From Thermohalobaculum sp963700775 (GTDB taxonomy: Bacteria > Pseudomonadota > Alphaproteobacteria > Rhodobacterales > Rhodobacteraceae), in contig CAVOYU010000002.1 of NCBI GenBank assembly GCA_963700775.1, positions 248,001 to 312,000 on the forward strand: 64,000 bases of DNA, read 5' to 3'. The translations under genes and the position numbers were made by a program. The notes under the pieces are model-generated. The model was not told the origin of the DNA. It saw nothing but the letters and a program-made list of their open reading frames with translations, and searched no databases. Position 1 is the stretch's first letter; every line of letters starts with the position of its first letter. Positions 55,452-64,000 of this stretch are shown here, piece after piece.

Positions 55452-57710
55452 GTGACAGACCTGGGCGCGATCTCCGCCTCGATGCCAGAGCAGGGCACGG
55501 GCGAGCAACGAAGCAAATGGCTGGGGCGCGATGTGATATTCGCGCTCGTTCTGCTTGGTCCGGTGCTCGCCGCAGTGACTTCCGTGGTTCTCGCCGTCGG
55601 CAAGCGTGCCGAGGGAACCACGCCGATGCTGCGCGGCATCCTGCTCGCCGACCTAGTCTATCTTCTGGTGCTGATCGCGGTCATCTCGCTCAAGATCGGC
55701 CGGCTGGTCGCCGCCCGGCGGCGCGGTTCCGCCGGCTCGCGGCTACACCTTCGCCTGACCGGCGTCTTCGCCGGGGTGGCCCTGGCGCCTACCGTCATTG
55801 TCGCGATCTTCGCCACGCTCACCGTCAACTTCGGCATCGAATCCTGGTTCTCGGAGCAGGTCGGCAGCGTGGTGCGAAACTCGCTCGCCACCGCCCAGGC
55901 CTACGAGCGCGAGCACCGCGGCAACATCAAGGGCGACATCCTGGCCATGGCCAACGACCTCAACCGGGCGGCGGCGGCCGGGGTGACGGGAGGGCAGCTC
56001 AACGAGCTGGTCTCGCAGCAGGCGCTGCTGCGAGAGCTGCCCGAGGCCTATGTGTTCTCCTCGCAGAAGGAGATCCTGGCCCGCGGCGAGTTCAGCTACC
56101 TGTTCAACTTCGAGCCTCCGACCGAGGAACAACTGGCCCGTGCCCGGGCTGGCGAGGTCGTGATCATGGAGGACGAGGGCAACAACGAGATCCGGGCGCT
56201 GGTCTACCTCACCAACTACTTCGACGCGTTCCTCTACGTGACCCGCGACGTGCAGGGCCAGGTGCTGAAACTGCTCGACGAGACCCAGGACACGGTCCAG
56301 CTCTACGAACGGCTCGAGGCCGAGCGCGACGGTATCCTGTTCGACTTCGCGCTGATCTATATCGGCTTCGCCCTTCTGGTGATCCTCTCGGCGGTACTGC
56401 TCGGCCTCTGGTTCGCCGAGCGCCTGGCGCGGCCGGTCGGCCGTCTGGCGGAGGCAGCCGAGAGCGTCGGCGCGGGCGATCTCGATATCCGGGTCAAGGA
56501 GCAGAAGGGCTCCGACGAGGTCGCCATGCTGGGCCGCATCTTCAACCGCATGACCCAGCAGCTCAAGGCCCAGCGGACGGCGCTGGTCTCGGCCAAGGAA
56601 GACTCCGAGATCCGCCGCCATTTCATCGAGGCCGTGCTTTCCGGCGTGACGGCGGGGGTCATCGGCCTGGATGGTGACGGCAGGATCGATCTCATTAACG
56701 AGGCCGCTGCCGATATGCTTCGGGTCGATGCGCTGGGGACCACCGGCAAGCTGCTCGGAGAGATCGCCCCCGAGTTCGAGGGCCTCGTCGAGGCTGCCCG
56801 CAAGGCGCCCTCGGGCATCGCGCGGAGCGAGATCCGCTCCGCGTCGGAGGGCGAGGCCCGCGAGTACATCTGCCGGATTGCGCCGAAGTCGCCCGAGCAG
56901 CCGCAGGAAGGCTATGTGCTGACCTTCGACGACATCTCGGCGCTTGCCTCGGCCCAGCGCATGGCTGCCTGGGGGGACGTGGCCCGGCGCATTGCCCATG
57001 AAATCAAGAATCCGCTGACGCCGATCCAGCTTTCGACAGACCGGATGCGGCGGAAATTCTCGGGCCGGCTCGGCGAGGACGGCGCGGCCTTCGAGCAGTA
57101 TCTCGACGTGATCACCCGCCAGGCGGGCGACATACGGCGCATGGTCGACGAGTTCTCGCGCTTCGCCCGCATGCCCGAGCCGGTTCAGGTCGAGGAGGAC
57201 CTGGCCGCCCTGCTGCGCGACGCGGTCCTGCTGCAGGAAGAGGGCCATACCGACATCGTCTACGAGGTGGACCTGCAGGACGGCCCGGTGCCGGTCAACT
57301 GCGACCGCGGCCTGATCGGCCAGTGCCTCACCAACCTGTTGCAGAATGCGGCCGATGCGATCGAATCGCGCCGCGAGGCCGAGAGCAACGCGGGGCTCGA
57401 GGGCCGGATCCGGGTCGCGCTGGCCATCGGCCAGCGGTCCTACCGGGTCGAAATCGCGGACAACGGCACCGGTCTGCCCGCCGAGGGCAGGGACCGGCTG
57501 ACCGATCCCTATGTGACGAACCGCAAGAAGGGCACCGGGCTCGGCCTTGCGATCGTCAAGAAGATCATCGAGCAGCATGGCGGCGAGCTCACGCTCGGCG
57601 ACGCCCCGGCGGAGACCGGGCTCGACGGCGCACAAGTGACGCTGAGGCTCCCGAAGCCCGCGTTGCGGAACCAGAAATCGGGAACAGAGACAGAAAAAGC
57701 GGGCAGTTGA
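55452..57710 (+). CDS. ntrY: Nitrogen regulation sensor kinase NtrY
   Basis: A 752-residue membrane kinase starting at GTG. Three N-terminal helices, a large periplasmic segment with a helix near 295-315 (FALLVILSAVLLGLWFAE), HAMP (ARPVGRLAEAAESVGAGD), PAS and kinase core (ARRIAHEIKNPLTPIQLS, NLLQNAADAI, GTGLGLAIVKKII). It partners NtrX and responds to nitrogen or redox cues. A short gap separates it from ntrX. Confidence 0.93.
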   Translation: MTDLGAISASMPEQGTGEQRSKWLGRDVIFALVLLGPVLAAVTSVVLAVGKRAEGTTPMLRGILLADLVYLLVLIAVISLKIGRLVAARRRGSAGSRLHLRLTGVFAGVALAPTVIVAIFATLTVNFGIESWFSEQVGSVVRNSLATAQAYEREHRGNIKGDILAMANDLNRAAAAGVTGGQLNELVSQQALLRELPEAYVFSSQKEILARGEFSYLFNFEPPTEEQLARARAGEVVIMEDEGNNEIRALVYLTNYFDAFLYVTRDVQGQVLKLLDETQDTVQLYERLEAERDGILFDFALIYIGFALLVILSAVLLGLWFAERLARPVGRLAEAAESVGAGDLDIRVKEQKGSDEVAMLGRIFNRMTQQLKAQRTALVSAKEDSEIRRHFIEAVLSGVTAGVIGLDGDGRIDLINEAAADMLRVDALGTTGKLLGEIAPEFEGLVEAARKAPSGIARSEIRSASEGEAREYICRIAPKSPEQPQEGYVLTFDDISALASAQRMAAWGDVARRIAHEIKNPLTPIQLSTDRMRRKFSGRLGEDGAAFEQYLDVITRQAGDIRRMVDEFSRFARMPEPVQVEEDLAALLRDAVLLQEEGHTDIVYEVDLQDGPVPVNCDRGLIGQCLTNLLQNAADAIESRREAESNAGLEGRIRVALAIGQRSYRVEIADNGTGLPAEGRDRLTDPYVTNRKKGTGLGLAIVKKIIEQHGGELTLGDAPAETGLDGAQVTLRLPKPALRNQKSGTETEKAGS

Positions 57711-57728
57711 GAAAGCGAGGCGGGACAA

Positions 57729-59174
57729 ATGGCTGACGTTCTCATAGTCGACGACGAGGCGGACATCCGGGACATCATATCGGACCTGTTGAAGGACGAG
57801 GGTCATGCGGCGCGGACGGCGCACGACGCCGACAGTGCCTTTGCGGCGATCGAGATCGCGCCGCCGGACCTGGTCATTCTGGATATCTGGCTGCAGGGCA
57901 GCCGCATGGATGGCATCGAGATCCTCAAGAACGTAAAGCGCGACAACCCGGACATTCCGGTCGTGATCATCTCCGGCCACGGCAACATCGAGGTTGCGGT
58001 GGCTGCGGTGCAGCAGGGCGCCTACGATTTCATCGAGAAGCCGTTCAACATGAGCCAGCTGATGGTCGTGGTTGGCCGCGCCCTCGAGGCGAGCCGGCTC
58101 CGGCGCGAGAACGCGCGGCTGCGCGGGTCCGAGGCGTCGAGCGGCGATCTGCTCGGATCGTCGCCGGCCGCCAATGCGCTGCGCAACAAGCTGATGCGGG
58201 TCGCCCGCGGCGGCAGCCGGGTGCTGCTGTCCGGCGGCCCCGGCACCGGCAAGGAGGTAGCGGCCCGCTTCATCCATTCCCATTCCGACCGCAACGGCAA
58301 GCCCTTCGTCGTGGTCAACGCGGCCTCGATCGAGGCCGACCGGATGGAGGAGGTGCTGTTCGGCCGTGAATCCTCCGACCGGCCGGTACAGGCGGGCCTG
58401 TTCGAGCGCGCCCATGGCGGTACGCTGTTCATCGACGAGGTGGGCGACATGCCCTATGGCACGCAGTCGAAGATACTGCGCGTGCTTGTCGACCAGGCCT
58501 TCATCCGCCTCGGCGGCATCGCAACCGTCCGGGTAGACGTCCGCGTGATCAGCGCCTCGAACCGCGATCTCCAGCGCGAGATCCGCGACGGCCGGTTCCG
58601 CGAGGACCTCTACCACCGCCTGAACGTGGTACCGATCGAGGTGCCGCCGCTCGACCGGCGCCGCGAGGACATCCCAGAGCTCGCCACCGCCTTTCTCGAG
58701 ATGTTCTCCCGCCAGCAGGGCCTGCCGCGCCGCCGATTGGGCGAGAGCGCAATCGCCGCACTGCAGACCCGCGACTGGCCAGGCAACGTCCGCCAGCTCC
58801 GAAACATGATGGAGCAGGTTCTGATCCTTGGCGCGGACAGTCCGGTTATCGATGCCGAGGAACTGCCAGGTGGCGGCGGCACCGATGATGGCGAGGCCGG
58901 GCTCGGCGGCGTGATGGGGGTGGTCGCCGGCCTGCCGCTCCGCGAGGCGCGCGAGCTGTTCGAGCGTGAATACCTCATCGCCCAGATCAACCGGTTCGGC
59001 GGCAACATCTCGCGTACCGCGGCATTCGTCGGCATGGAACGCTCGGCGCTGCACCGGAAGCTCAAGATGCTGGGCGTCGTCACCACCTCGCGCGGCGGCA
59101 TCCGGATCGCGATCGCCGACGAGGAGGAAGACGAGGTGCAGGAAGAGCGCGCGGTGGCGGCTGAACTGAATTGA
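57729..59174 (+). CDS. ntrX: Response regulator NtrX
   Basis: A 481-residue NtrC-family protein. The receiver has the phosphorylation aspartate in LVILDIWLQGSRMDG (D52). The AAA+ domain has GGPGTGKEVAARF and LFIDEVGDMPYGTQSKILRVL. In place of the sigma-54 contact loop (GAFTGA) it reads ESSDRPVQAGLFERAHGG. It therefore probably does not activate sigma-54 polymerase, as reported for alphaproteobacterial NtrX. The C-terminal helix-turn-helix is NISRTAAFVGMERSALHRKLKML. Confidence 0.93.
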   Translation: MADVLIVDDEADIRDIISDLLKDEGHAARTAHDADSAFAAIEIAPPDLVILDIWLQGSRMDGIEILKNVKRDNPDIPVVIISGHGNIEVAVAAVQQGAYDFIEKPFNMSQLMVVVGRALEASRLRRENARLRGSEASSGDLLGSSPAANALRNKLMRVARGGSRVLLSGGPGTGKEVAARFIHSHSDRNGKPFVVVNAASIEADRMEEVLFGRESSDRPVQAGLFERAHGGTLFIDEVGDMPYGTQSKILRVLVDQAFIRLGGIATVRVDVRVISASNRDLQREIRDGRFREDLYHRLNVVPIEVPPLDRRREDIPELATAFLEMFSRQQGLPRRRLGESAIAALQTRDWPGNVRQLRNMMEQVLILGADSPVIDAEELPGGGGTDDGEAGLGGVMGVVAGLPLREARELFEREYLIAQINRFGGNISRTAAFVGMERSALHRKLKMLGVVTTSRGGIRIAIADEEEDEVQEERAVAAELN

Positions 59175-59227
59175 CCGCACCCGCCCGCCCGACCATAGTC
59201 GCTCGGCTCAGGCCGGGAGAGTAAGCG

Positions 59228-60601
59228 ATGAAGGTGATCGTCTGCGGTGCGGGTCAGGTCGGCTCGCAGATCGCGCGCCATCTGTCTGACGAGGGCAACG
59301 GCGTCACCGTCATCGACAGCAACGCCCAGTTGGTGCGCGCGGTCACCGATGCGCTGGACGTGGCCGGCGTCGTCGGCTTCGCCTCGCATCCCGACGTGCT
59401 CGCCCGGGCAGGTGCGCGGGACTGCGACATGCTGATCGCGGCGACGTCGACCGACGAGGTCAACATGATCGCCTGCCAGGTGGCGCATTCGGTCTTCCAG
59501 GTTCCGACCAAGATCGCCCGCATCCGCGCCGACAGCTATCTCGAGGCCGAGTGGAGCGATCTGTTCCGGCGCGAGCATCTGCCGATCGACGTGATCATCT
59601 CGCCGGAAGCCGAGGTCGCCAACGTGACCATGCGGCGGCTGCGGGCGACGGCGGTTTTCGACATCGAGCCGTTCCTCGGCGGCGCGGTCGATTTTGTCGG
59701 CCTGAAGCTCGATGACAACTGCCCGGTGTTGAACACTCCGCTGCGGCAGCTGAGCGAATTGTTCTCCACGCTCCGCGCGATCGTCGTCGCGGTGCGACGC
59801 GAGGGCAAGGTCTGGGTCACCCACGGCGACGACCAGCTCTTCGCCAATGACGAGGTCTACTTCATCTCCGCCCACGAGGATCTGAACCGGACCATCGGCA
59901 TCTTCGGTCGCGAGAACCTGTCCGCGGAGCGGATCGTGGTGGTCGGCGCAGGCAATATCGGCCTGCGCGTCGCGCGGCTGATCGAGGAGTCGGCCAACCT
60001 GCGCTGCAAGATCATCGAGCGCGACCGGGGCCGGGCCGAGTACGCAGCCGATCATTTGGAGCGCACCATCGTCCTGAACGGCGACGCGCTGAGCGCCGAG
60101 ATCCTGACCGAGGCCGGGGTGCAGGAGGCGGACGCCATCGTCGCGCTGACCAATGATGACCGCACCAACCTGCTGTCCTGCGCTCTGGCTGAGCAGCTCG
60201 GCTGCCCGATCTCGATCGCCCTGTCGAACGACCCGACCTTCGAGCGGATCGCGGTGCCGCTCGGGGTCAATGCGCTGATCAATCCGCGCGCGACCACGGT
60301 CTCGTCGATCCTGCGACATGTCCGCCGCGGCCGAGTCCGGGCAGTCTACTCCATCGGACGCGGCGAAGGCGAGGTGATCGAGGCCCAGGTGATGGCGACC
60401 TCGCCAATTGCCGGCAAGCGCATCCGCGACATCAACTTCCCGACCGGAGCGATCATCGGGGCGCTGCAGCATCGCGACGAGGTTCTGCTGCCGCACGGCG
60501 ACACGGTGATCCAGGTCGGCGACGTGATGGTGATGTTCGCGGTCCGCGACGCGGTCCACGAGGTCGAGCAGATGTTCCGGGTGAGCCCGGAATTCTTCTG
60601 A
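59228..60601 (+). CDS. trkA: Trk potassium uptake regulatory subunit TrkA
   Basis: A 457-residue peripheral protein with two RCK halves. NAD-binding Rossmann motifs are VIVCGAGQVGSQIARHLSDEG and RIVVVGAGNIGLRVARLI, each followed by a C-terminal RCK subdomain. It gates TrkH. SD is GGGAGAG. It sits between ntrX and trkH, a standard alphaproteobacterial arrangement. Confidence 0.94.
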   Translation: MKVIVCGAGQVGSQIARHLSDEGNGVTVIDSNAQLVRAVTDALDVAGVVGFASHPDVLARAGARDCDMLIAATSTDEVNMIACQVAHSVFQVPTKIARIRADSYLEAEWSDLFRREHLPIDVIISPEAEVANVTMRRLRATAVFDIEPFLGGAVDFVGLKLDDNCPVLNTPLRQLSELFSTLRAIVVAVRREGKVWVTHGDDQLFANDEVYFISAHEDLNRTIGIFGRENLSAERIVVVGAGNIGLRVARLIEESANLRCKIIERDRGRAEYAADHLERTIVLNGDALSAEILTEAGVQEADAIVALTNDDRTNLLSCALAEQLGCPISIALSNDPTFERIAVPLGVNALINPRATTVSSILRHVRRGRVRAVYSIGRGEGEVIEAQVMATSPIAGKRIRDINFPTGAIIGALQHRDEVLLPHGDTVIQVGDVMVMFAVRDAVHEVEQMFRVSPEFF

Positions 60602-60611
60602 GAGGCGGGCG

Positions 60612-62195
60612 ATGCGCCCGCTGCGGCTGCCCCTGTTCCCGCTTTGCCTGGGCTTGCTGGCCGCCGGGATGCTGGTTCCCTCGGCCTATGCCGCGATCAA
60701 TCTGGACGGGCCGAGCCTGCGGGCGTTCCTTCCCTGTGCGGTGTTCACCGGTTTCGCGGCGGCGACGCTGGGCGTCGCTCTCGCCTCGGGCGCGCGGGGC
60801 AGGACCGCCGGCGCCGAGCTGCGCGAGCTCGTGGCCTGCTGGATTCTGGTGCCGCTCTTCGCGGCGCTGCCGCTTTGGCTCAGGACTCCCGTCGTCGGCT
60901 TCGGCGGCGCCTGGTTCGATATGCTCTGCGTCTTCACGACGACCGGCGGGACCGTATATGCCGAGCCCGACAAGGTGCCGATGTCGATCCATCTGTGGCG
61001 CGGTATCGTCGCCTGGTTCGGCGGCCTGGTGACCCTGGCGGCCGCATTCGCCATCCTGGGGCCGCGAAATCTCAGCGGCACCGAGACAGCTCTCCATGCC
61101 GAGGGGCTGTCCGGGGCCATTGGCGGAGACATCAGCGTCCACGGCGGCTCGGCCGCCCGGATCGAGGACCGGCTCGCGCGGGCACTCCGCACGATCCTGC
61201 CAGTCTATGCCGGGTTGACCGCCGGGCTGGCGCTGCTGTTCGCGACGCTCGGACAGGACGGAATGGTCGCGGCCATCCATGCGATGGCGATCCTCTCGAC
61301 CACCAGCGTTTCCCCGAATGCCCAGGGCCTCGGCGCGGTGGCGAGCGTGCCGGCCGAGATGGTGGCGGCGCTGTTCCTGGTGCTGGCGGCGACCCGGCTG
61401 ACCTATTCCCGACCCCGCCGTACCGGCCGGCTGCGCCGCTGGACGCATGACCCCGAACTGCTGCTCATGGGGCTGCTGGTCGCTCTGTCGACCTTCGCGC
61501 TGTTCCTGCGCCACTGGTTCGGCGCACTGACGGCGGACACCGGCGAGGCCACGCCGGATGCGCTCAGGGCGCTGTGGGGCGCGGCCTTCACGTCGCTCTC
61601 CTTCCTCACCACCACCGGGTTCGAAAGCGCTTTCTGGCAAAGCGCCCGAGACTGGAGCGGGCTCGACAATCCGGGGCTGATCCTGCTCGGCCTCTGCGCG
61701 ATCGGCGGCGGCGCGGCCACGACTGCGGGCGGCATCAAGCTGATCCGCGGCTATGCGCTGCTCCGCCACGGCTACCGCGAGCTCGAGCGCATCGCCCAGC
61801 CGAACAGCGTTCTGGCCACCGGGCGCAGGCTCCGGGGCATCATGAGCGAGGGCGCGTTTCTCGCCTGGGCCTTCATCATGCTCTACGTGGTCGCGATCTT
61901 CTTTGCCGTCATCGCCCTGACCCTGACGGGCTTCAGCTTCGAGGACGCGCTGATCGCGTCGATTGCCGCGATCTCGAATACCGGCCCGGCATTCGCGGCC
62001 GTCGCACCCGGTGACATCGATTTCCCGCGCCTCTCCGAATCGCAACGGGCAATTCTGGGCGCGGTCATGGTGCTTGGCCGCCTGGAGACACTTGCAGTGA
62101 TTTCTCTATTCAATACAGGTTCATGGCGGCGATTTAGCATACGCACAAAAAACACTGGAAATGCGGACGGCAAAATCGCAGACTCGCGCCAGTGA
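60612..62195 (+). CDS. trkH: Trk potassium transporter membrane subunit TrkH
   Basis: A 527-residue K+ channel-like transporter with repeated membrane-pore-membrane units. Filter segments include VFTTTGGTVYAEPD, ILSTTSVSPNAQGL, FLTTTGFESAFWQSA and IAAISNTGPAFAAVAPG. GGGAATTAGGIKLIR is the conserved regulatory loop. It follows trkA by 10 bases. Its 3' end is 52 bases before hfq. Confidence 0.94.
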   Translation: MRPLRLPLFPLCLGLLAAGMLVPSAYAAINLDGPSLRAFLPCAVFTGFAAATLGVALASGARGRTAGAELRELVACWILVPLFAALPLWLRTPVVGFGGAWFDMLCVFTTTGGTVYAEPDKVPMSIHLWRGIVAWFGGLVTLAAAFAILGPRNLSGTETALHAEGLSGAIGGDISVHGGSAARIEDRLARALRTILPVYAGLTAGLALLFATLGQDGMVAAIHAMAILSTTSVSPNAQGLGAVASVPAEMVAALFLVLAATRLTYSRPRRTGRLRRWTHDPELLLMGLLVALSTFALFLRHWFGALTADTGEATPDALRALWGAAFTSLSFLTTTGFESAFWQSARDWSGLDNPGLILLGLCAIGGGAATTAGGIKLIRGYALLRHGYRELERIAQPNSVLATGRRLRGIMSEGAFLAWAFIMLYVVAIFFAVIALTLTGFSFEDALIASIAAISNTGPAFAAVAPGDIDFPRLSESQRAILGAVMVLGRLETLAVISLFNTGSWRRFSIRTKNTGNADGKIADSRQ

Positions 62196-62247
62196 GGCCG
62201 GCGGAGGCCGGTACCCTGCAATTCAAGAAATAAGATCAGGCGAAAAA

Positions 62248-62490
62248 ATGGCCGGCGAAAGCAGACAGAACCTCCAAGACACTTTCCTCAACCACGTTCG
62301 CAAGCAGAAAGTCCCCGTCACGGTGTTTCTCGTGAACGGCGTCAAGCTCCAGGGCGTGATCACATGGTTTGACAATTTCTGCGTCCTCCTGCGCCGGGAC
62401 GGGCAGTCGCAGCTCGTCTACAAGCACGCGATCTCCACAGTCATGCCGGCGCAGCCGTTCAGCCTCTACGACGGCAACGAGGAAGCATGA
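62248..62490 (+). CDS. hfq: RNA chaperone Hfq
   Basis: An 80-residue Sm-like protein. The start MAGESRQNLQDTFLNHVRK is canonical; in-frame upstream codons belong to the trkH 3' end. Sm1 is VPVTVFLVNGVKLQGVITWFDNF, with the Sm2 YKHAISTVMP. It forms hexamers and mediates sRNA-mRNA pairing, which makes it the likely partner of the candidate sRNA at 20287. It precedes hflX by 34 bases. Confidence 0.97.
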   Translation: MAGESRQNLQDTFLNHVRKQKVPVTVFLVNGVKLQGVITWFDNFCVLLRRDGQSQLVYKHAISTVMPAQPFSLYDGNEEA

Positions 62491-62524
62491 CCCAAGGCGC
62501 GGCCTTCGGCCGGGCAGGAGCCAG

Positions 62525-63830
62525 GTGACAGCAAAGGTCTACCTGCTACACCCGGTCATCAAGGCACCCGGAGCCCCGGACCCGGCGGATGCGCTGGACG
62601 AGGCGTCGGCCCTTGTCCACGCCATCGACGTCGAGCTGGCCGGCAGCAGCCTCGTGCCGCTGTCGCGCCCGACCCCCGCGACCCTGCTCGGCCAGGGCAA
62701 GGTCGAGGAACTCGCGCCCATCCTCGCCGAGCGCGAGATCGACGTGGTCGTCGTGAACGGCGAACTGAGCCCGGTCCAGCAGCGCAACCTCGAGCGCGCC
62801 TGGAAGGTCAAGGTGCTCGACCGAACCGGCCTGATCCTCGAGATCTTCGGCGAGCGGGCGCGCACCCGCGAGGGCGTGCTGCAGGTCGAGCTTGCCCATC
62901 TCACCTACCAGAAGAGCCGGCTGGTCCGAAGCTGGACCCATCTCGAGCGCCAGCGCGGCAACACGGGCTTCATCGGCGGCCCGGGCGAGACCCAGCTCGA
63001 GGCCGACCGCCGCATCCTCGACGACAAGATCGTCCGGCTGAAGCGCCAGCTCGAAAAGGTGGTGCGCACCCGCTCCCTGCACCGGGCGGCGCGCAAGAAG
63101 GTACCGCAGCCGGTCGTCGCGCTGGTCGGCTACACCAATGCCGGCAAGTCGACCCTCTTCAACAAGCTCACCTCGGCCGGGGTCAGGGCCGAGGACATGC
63201 TGTTCGCGACCCTCGATCCGACCATGCGCCAGATCCGGCTGCCGTCCGGCCGCATGGCGATCCTCTCCGACACGGTCGGGTTCATCTCCGACCTGCCGAC
63301 CCAGCTTGTCGCCGCCTTCCGGGCGACGCTGGAGGAGGTGCTGGAGGCGGACCTGATCGTCCATGTCCGCAACATCGCCCACCACGCCACCGAGGAGCAG
63401 AACCGCGAGGTGCTGGGCGTGCTCCGCGGCCTCGGCGTTGCCGAGCCGCGGTTGACGGAGATGATCGAGCTCCGCAACAAGATCGATCTGCTCGACCCGG
63501 AACGCCTGCAGGCAGCCCGCAGTGCCGCCACCCGCGGCACCGGCGTGATCGCCGCTTCCGCTGTCACCGGCGAGGGCTGCGACCTGCTGCTGGCCGAAAT
63601 CGAGGCACGCCTCTTCCCCCGCCGGATGCTGTTCACGCTCCGTCTCGGCCATGACGAGGGCCGGGCGGTCTCATGGCTCTACGGCCACGGCGAGGTCCGG
63701 AGCCGCGTCGACGGCGACGATGGAAATCGATCTCACCGTCGAGATGACCGAGAAGGAATTCTTCCAGTTCCGCAAGCAGTTCGGCATCGCCGCCGCCGAG
63801 GTTCGCCACACCGCGCTCGCGGCGCAGTGA
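62525..63830 (+). CDS. hflX: Ribosome-associated GTPase HflX, frameshifted near the C-terminus
   Basis: About 434 residues after correction. It starts at GTG. The N-terminal HflX domain has LLGQGKVEELAPIL and GELSPVQQRNLE. The G-domain has GYTNAGKSTLFNKLT, SDTVGFISDLPTQLVAAFR and NKIDLLD. Near 63724-63726 an extra A in GGAAATC shifts the frame. Read as given, the ORF continues in an arginine-rich tail to 63931. Dropping one A restores GIEIDLTVEMTEKEFFQFRK and a stop at 63828-63830. HflX rescues and splits stalled ribosomes. Confidence 0.92.
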
Positions 63831-63852
63831 TCCGCCCGGCGCACCGCCCGCC

Positions 63853-64000
63853 TCAGCCCCCCAGCTCCGCCGTCAGCACGGCGCGCACGCTCTCCGGCGG
63901 AACGCGGGTCTTGCGCGTCGCCATGCCGTAGAAAACGTTCACGCACTCGCTGGTGGCGTAGCAGGTCTCGCCCCGGAACACCCCGTAGCCGGTGGTGACC
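63853..64000 (-). CDS. Acyl-CoA thioesterase-like protein, partial (window edge)
   Basis: Only the C-terminal 48 residues are inside the window: TGYGVFRGETCYATSECVNV, then FYGMATRKTRVPPESVRAVL and a stop. The pattern resembles the last strands of hotdog-fold 4HBT thioesterases. The gene is convergent with hflX, and its start lies beyond the window. Confidence is limited by the short stretch. Confidence 0.5.
   Translation of the reverse strand, partial: VTTGYGVFRGETCYATSECVNVFYGMATRKTRVPPESVRAVLTAELGG

Noticed and set aside
55743..59180. Very long minus-strand open frame (1145 codons) opposite ntrY/ntrX
   Set aside because: Antisense shadow of GC-rich coding sequence; the sense strand encodes complete NtrY and NtrX.

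Overview
The window reads as a GC-rich alphaproteobacterial chromosome, probably from a Rhodospirillales-like lineage. Support comes from the ntrBC-ntrYX-trkA-trkH-hfq-hflX order, the pmbA / cysQ-like / DUF4170 / waaA / lpxK lipid A block, fused ispDF, an NDUFS4-like complex I subunit, and a tRNA-His without G-1 and with U72/A73, which is an alphaproteobacterial peculiarity. There is no prophage, IS element or CRISPR array. The species cannot be named from this sequence.

Layout. 0.1-2.0 kb: adenylate cyclase fused to TPRs. 2.4-15.9 kb: a catabolic island with a CntA/GbcA-type Rieske oxygenase, two Pot-type binding proteins, a ureohydrolase, a class III aminotransferase, a BetI-like TetR regulator, a methyltransferase, DUF2165, a cupin, a Pot-type ABC transporter and an MmsA-type dehydrogenase. 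The palindrome TTGAGCGCTCAA occurs upstream of both main transcription units and is the likely TetR operator. 16-17.2 kb: ppk2 behind an 18-codon leader ORF with an ideal Shine-Dalgarno, an anti-SD and a terminator. 17.6-22.7 kb: a small secreted protein, uvrB, a candidate sRNA, the NDUFS4-like subunit and manC. 22.9-27.6 kb: pmbA and lipid A/Kdo genes. 27.9-33.5 kb: RND efflux pump coupled to an M20 amidohydrolase; tRNA-His. 33.8-39.8 kb: DUF6324, a degenerate kinase, two LysR regulators, an SHMT-like enzyme and a BBE oxidoreductase. 39.9-50.5 kb: gltA, gltX, comEC, hpt, hydrolases, a coenzyme Q chaperone and an acyl-CoA synthetase. 50.5-52.7 kb: ispDF-pgpA-pncC-PPOX operon. 52.8-63.8 kb: ntrBC, ntrYX, trkAH, hfq, hflX. 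The window ends inside a thioesterase-like gene.

Quality note. The Pot ABC operon (about 9.5-13.8 kb) carries many one-base frame changes but almost no internal stops or lost motifs when frames are joined. Isolated one- or two-base indels also split hyuC, the SHMT-like gene and the end of hflX. These look more like sequence errors than decay, but the sequence alone cannot settle it.

Most promising undescribed items: the ppk2 leader/attenuator, the hairpin sRNA next to uvrB, and the quaternary-amine/polyamine island with its palindromic operators.
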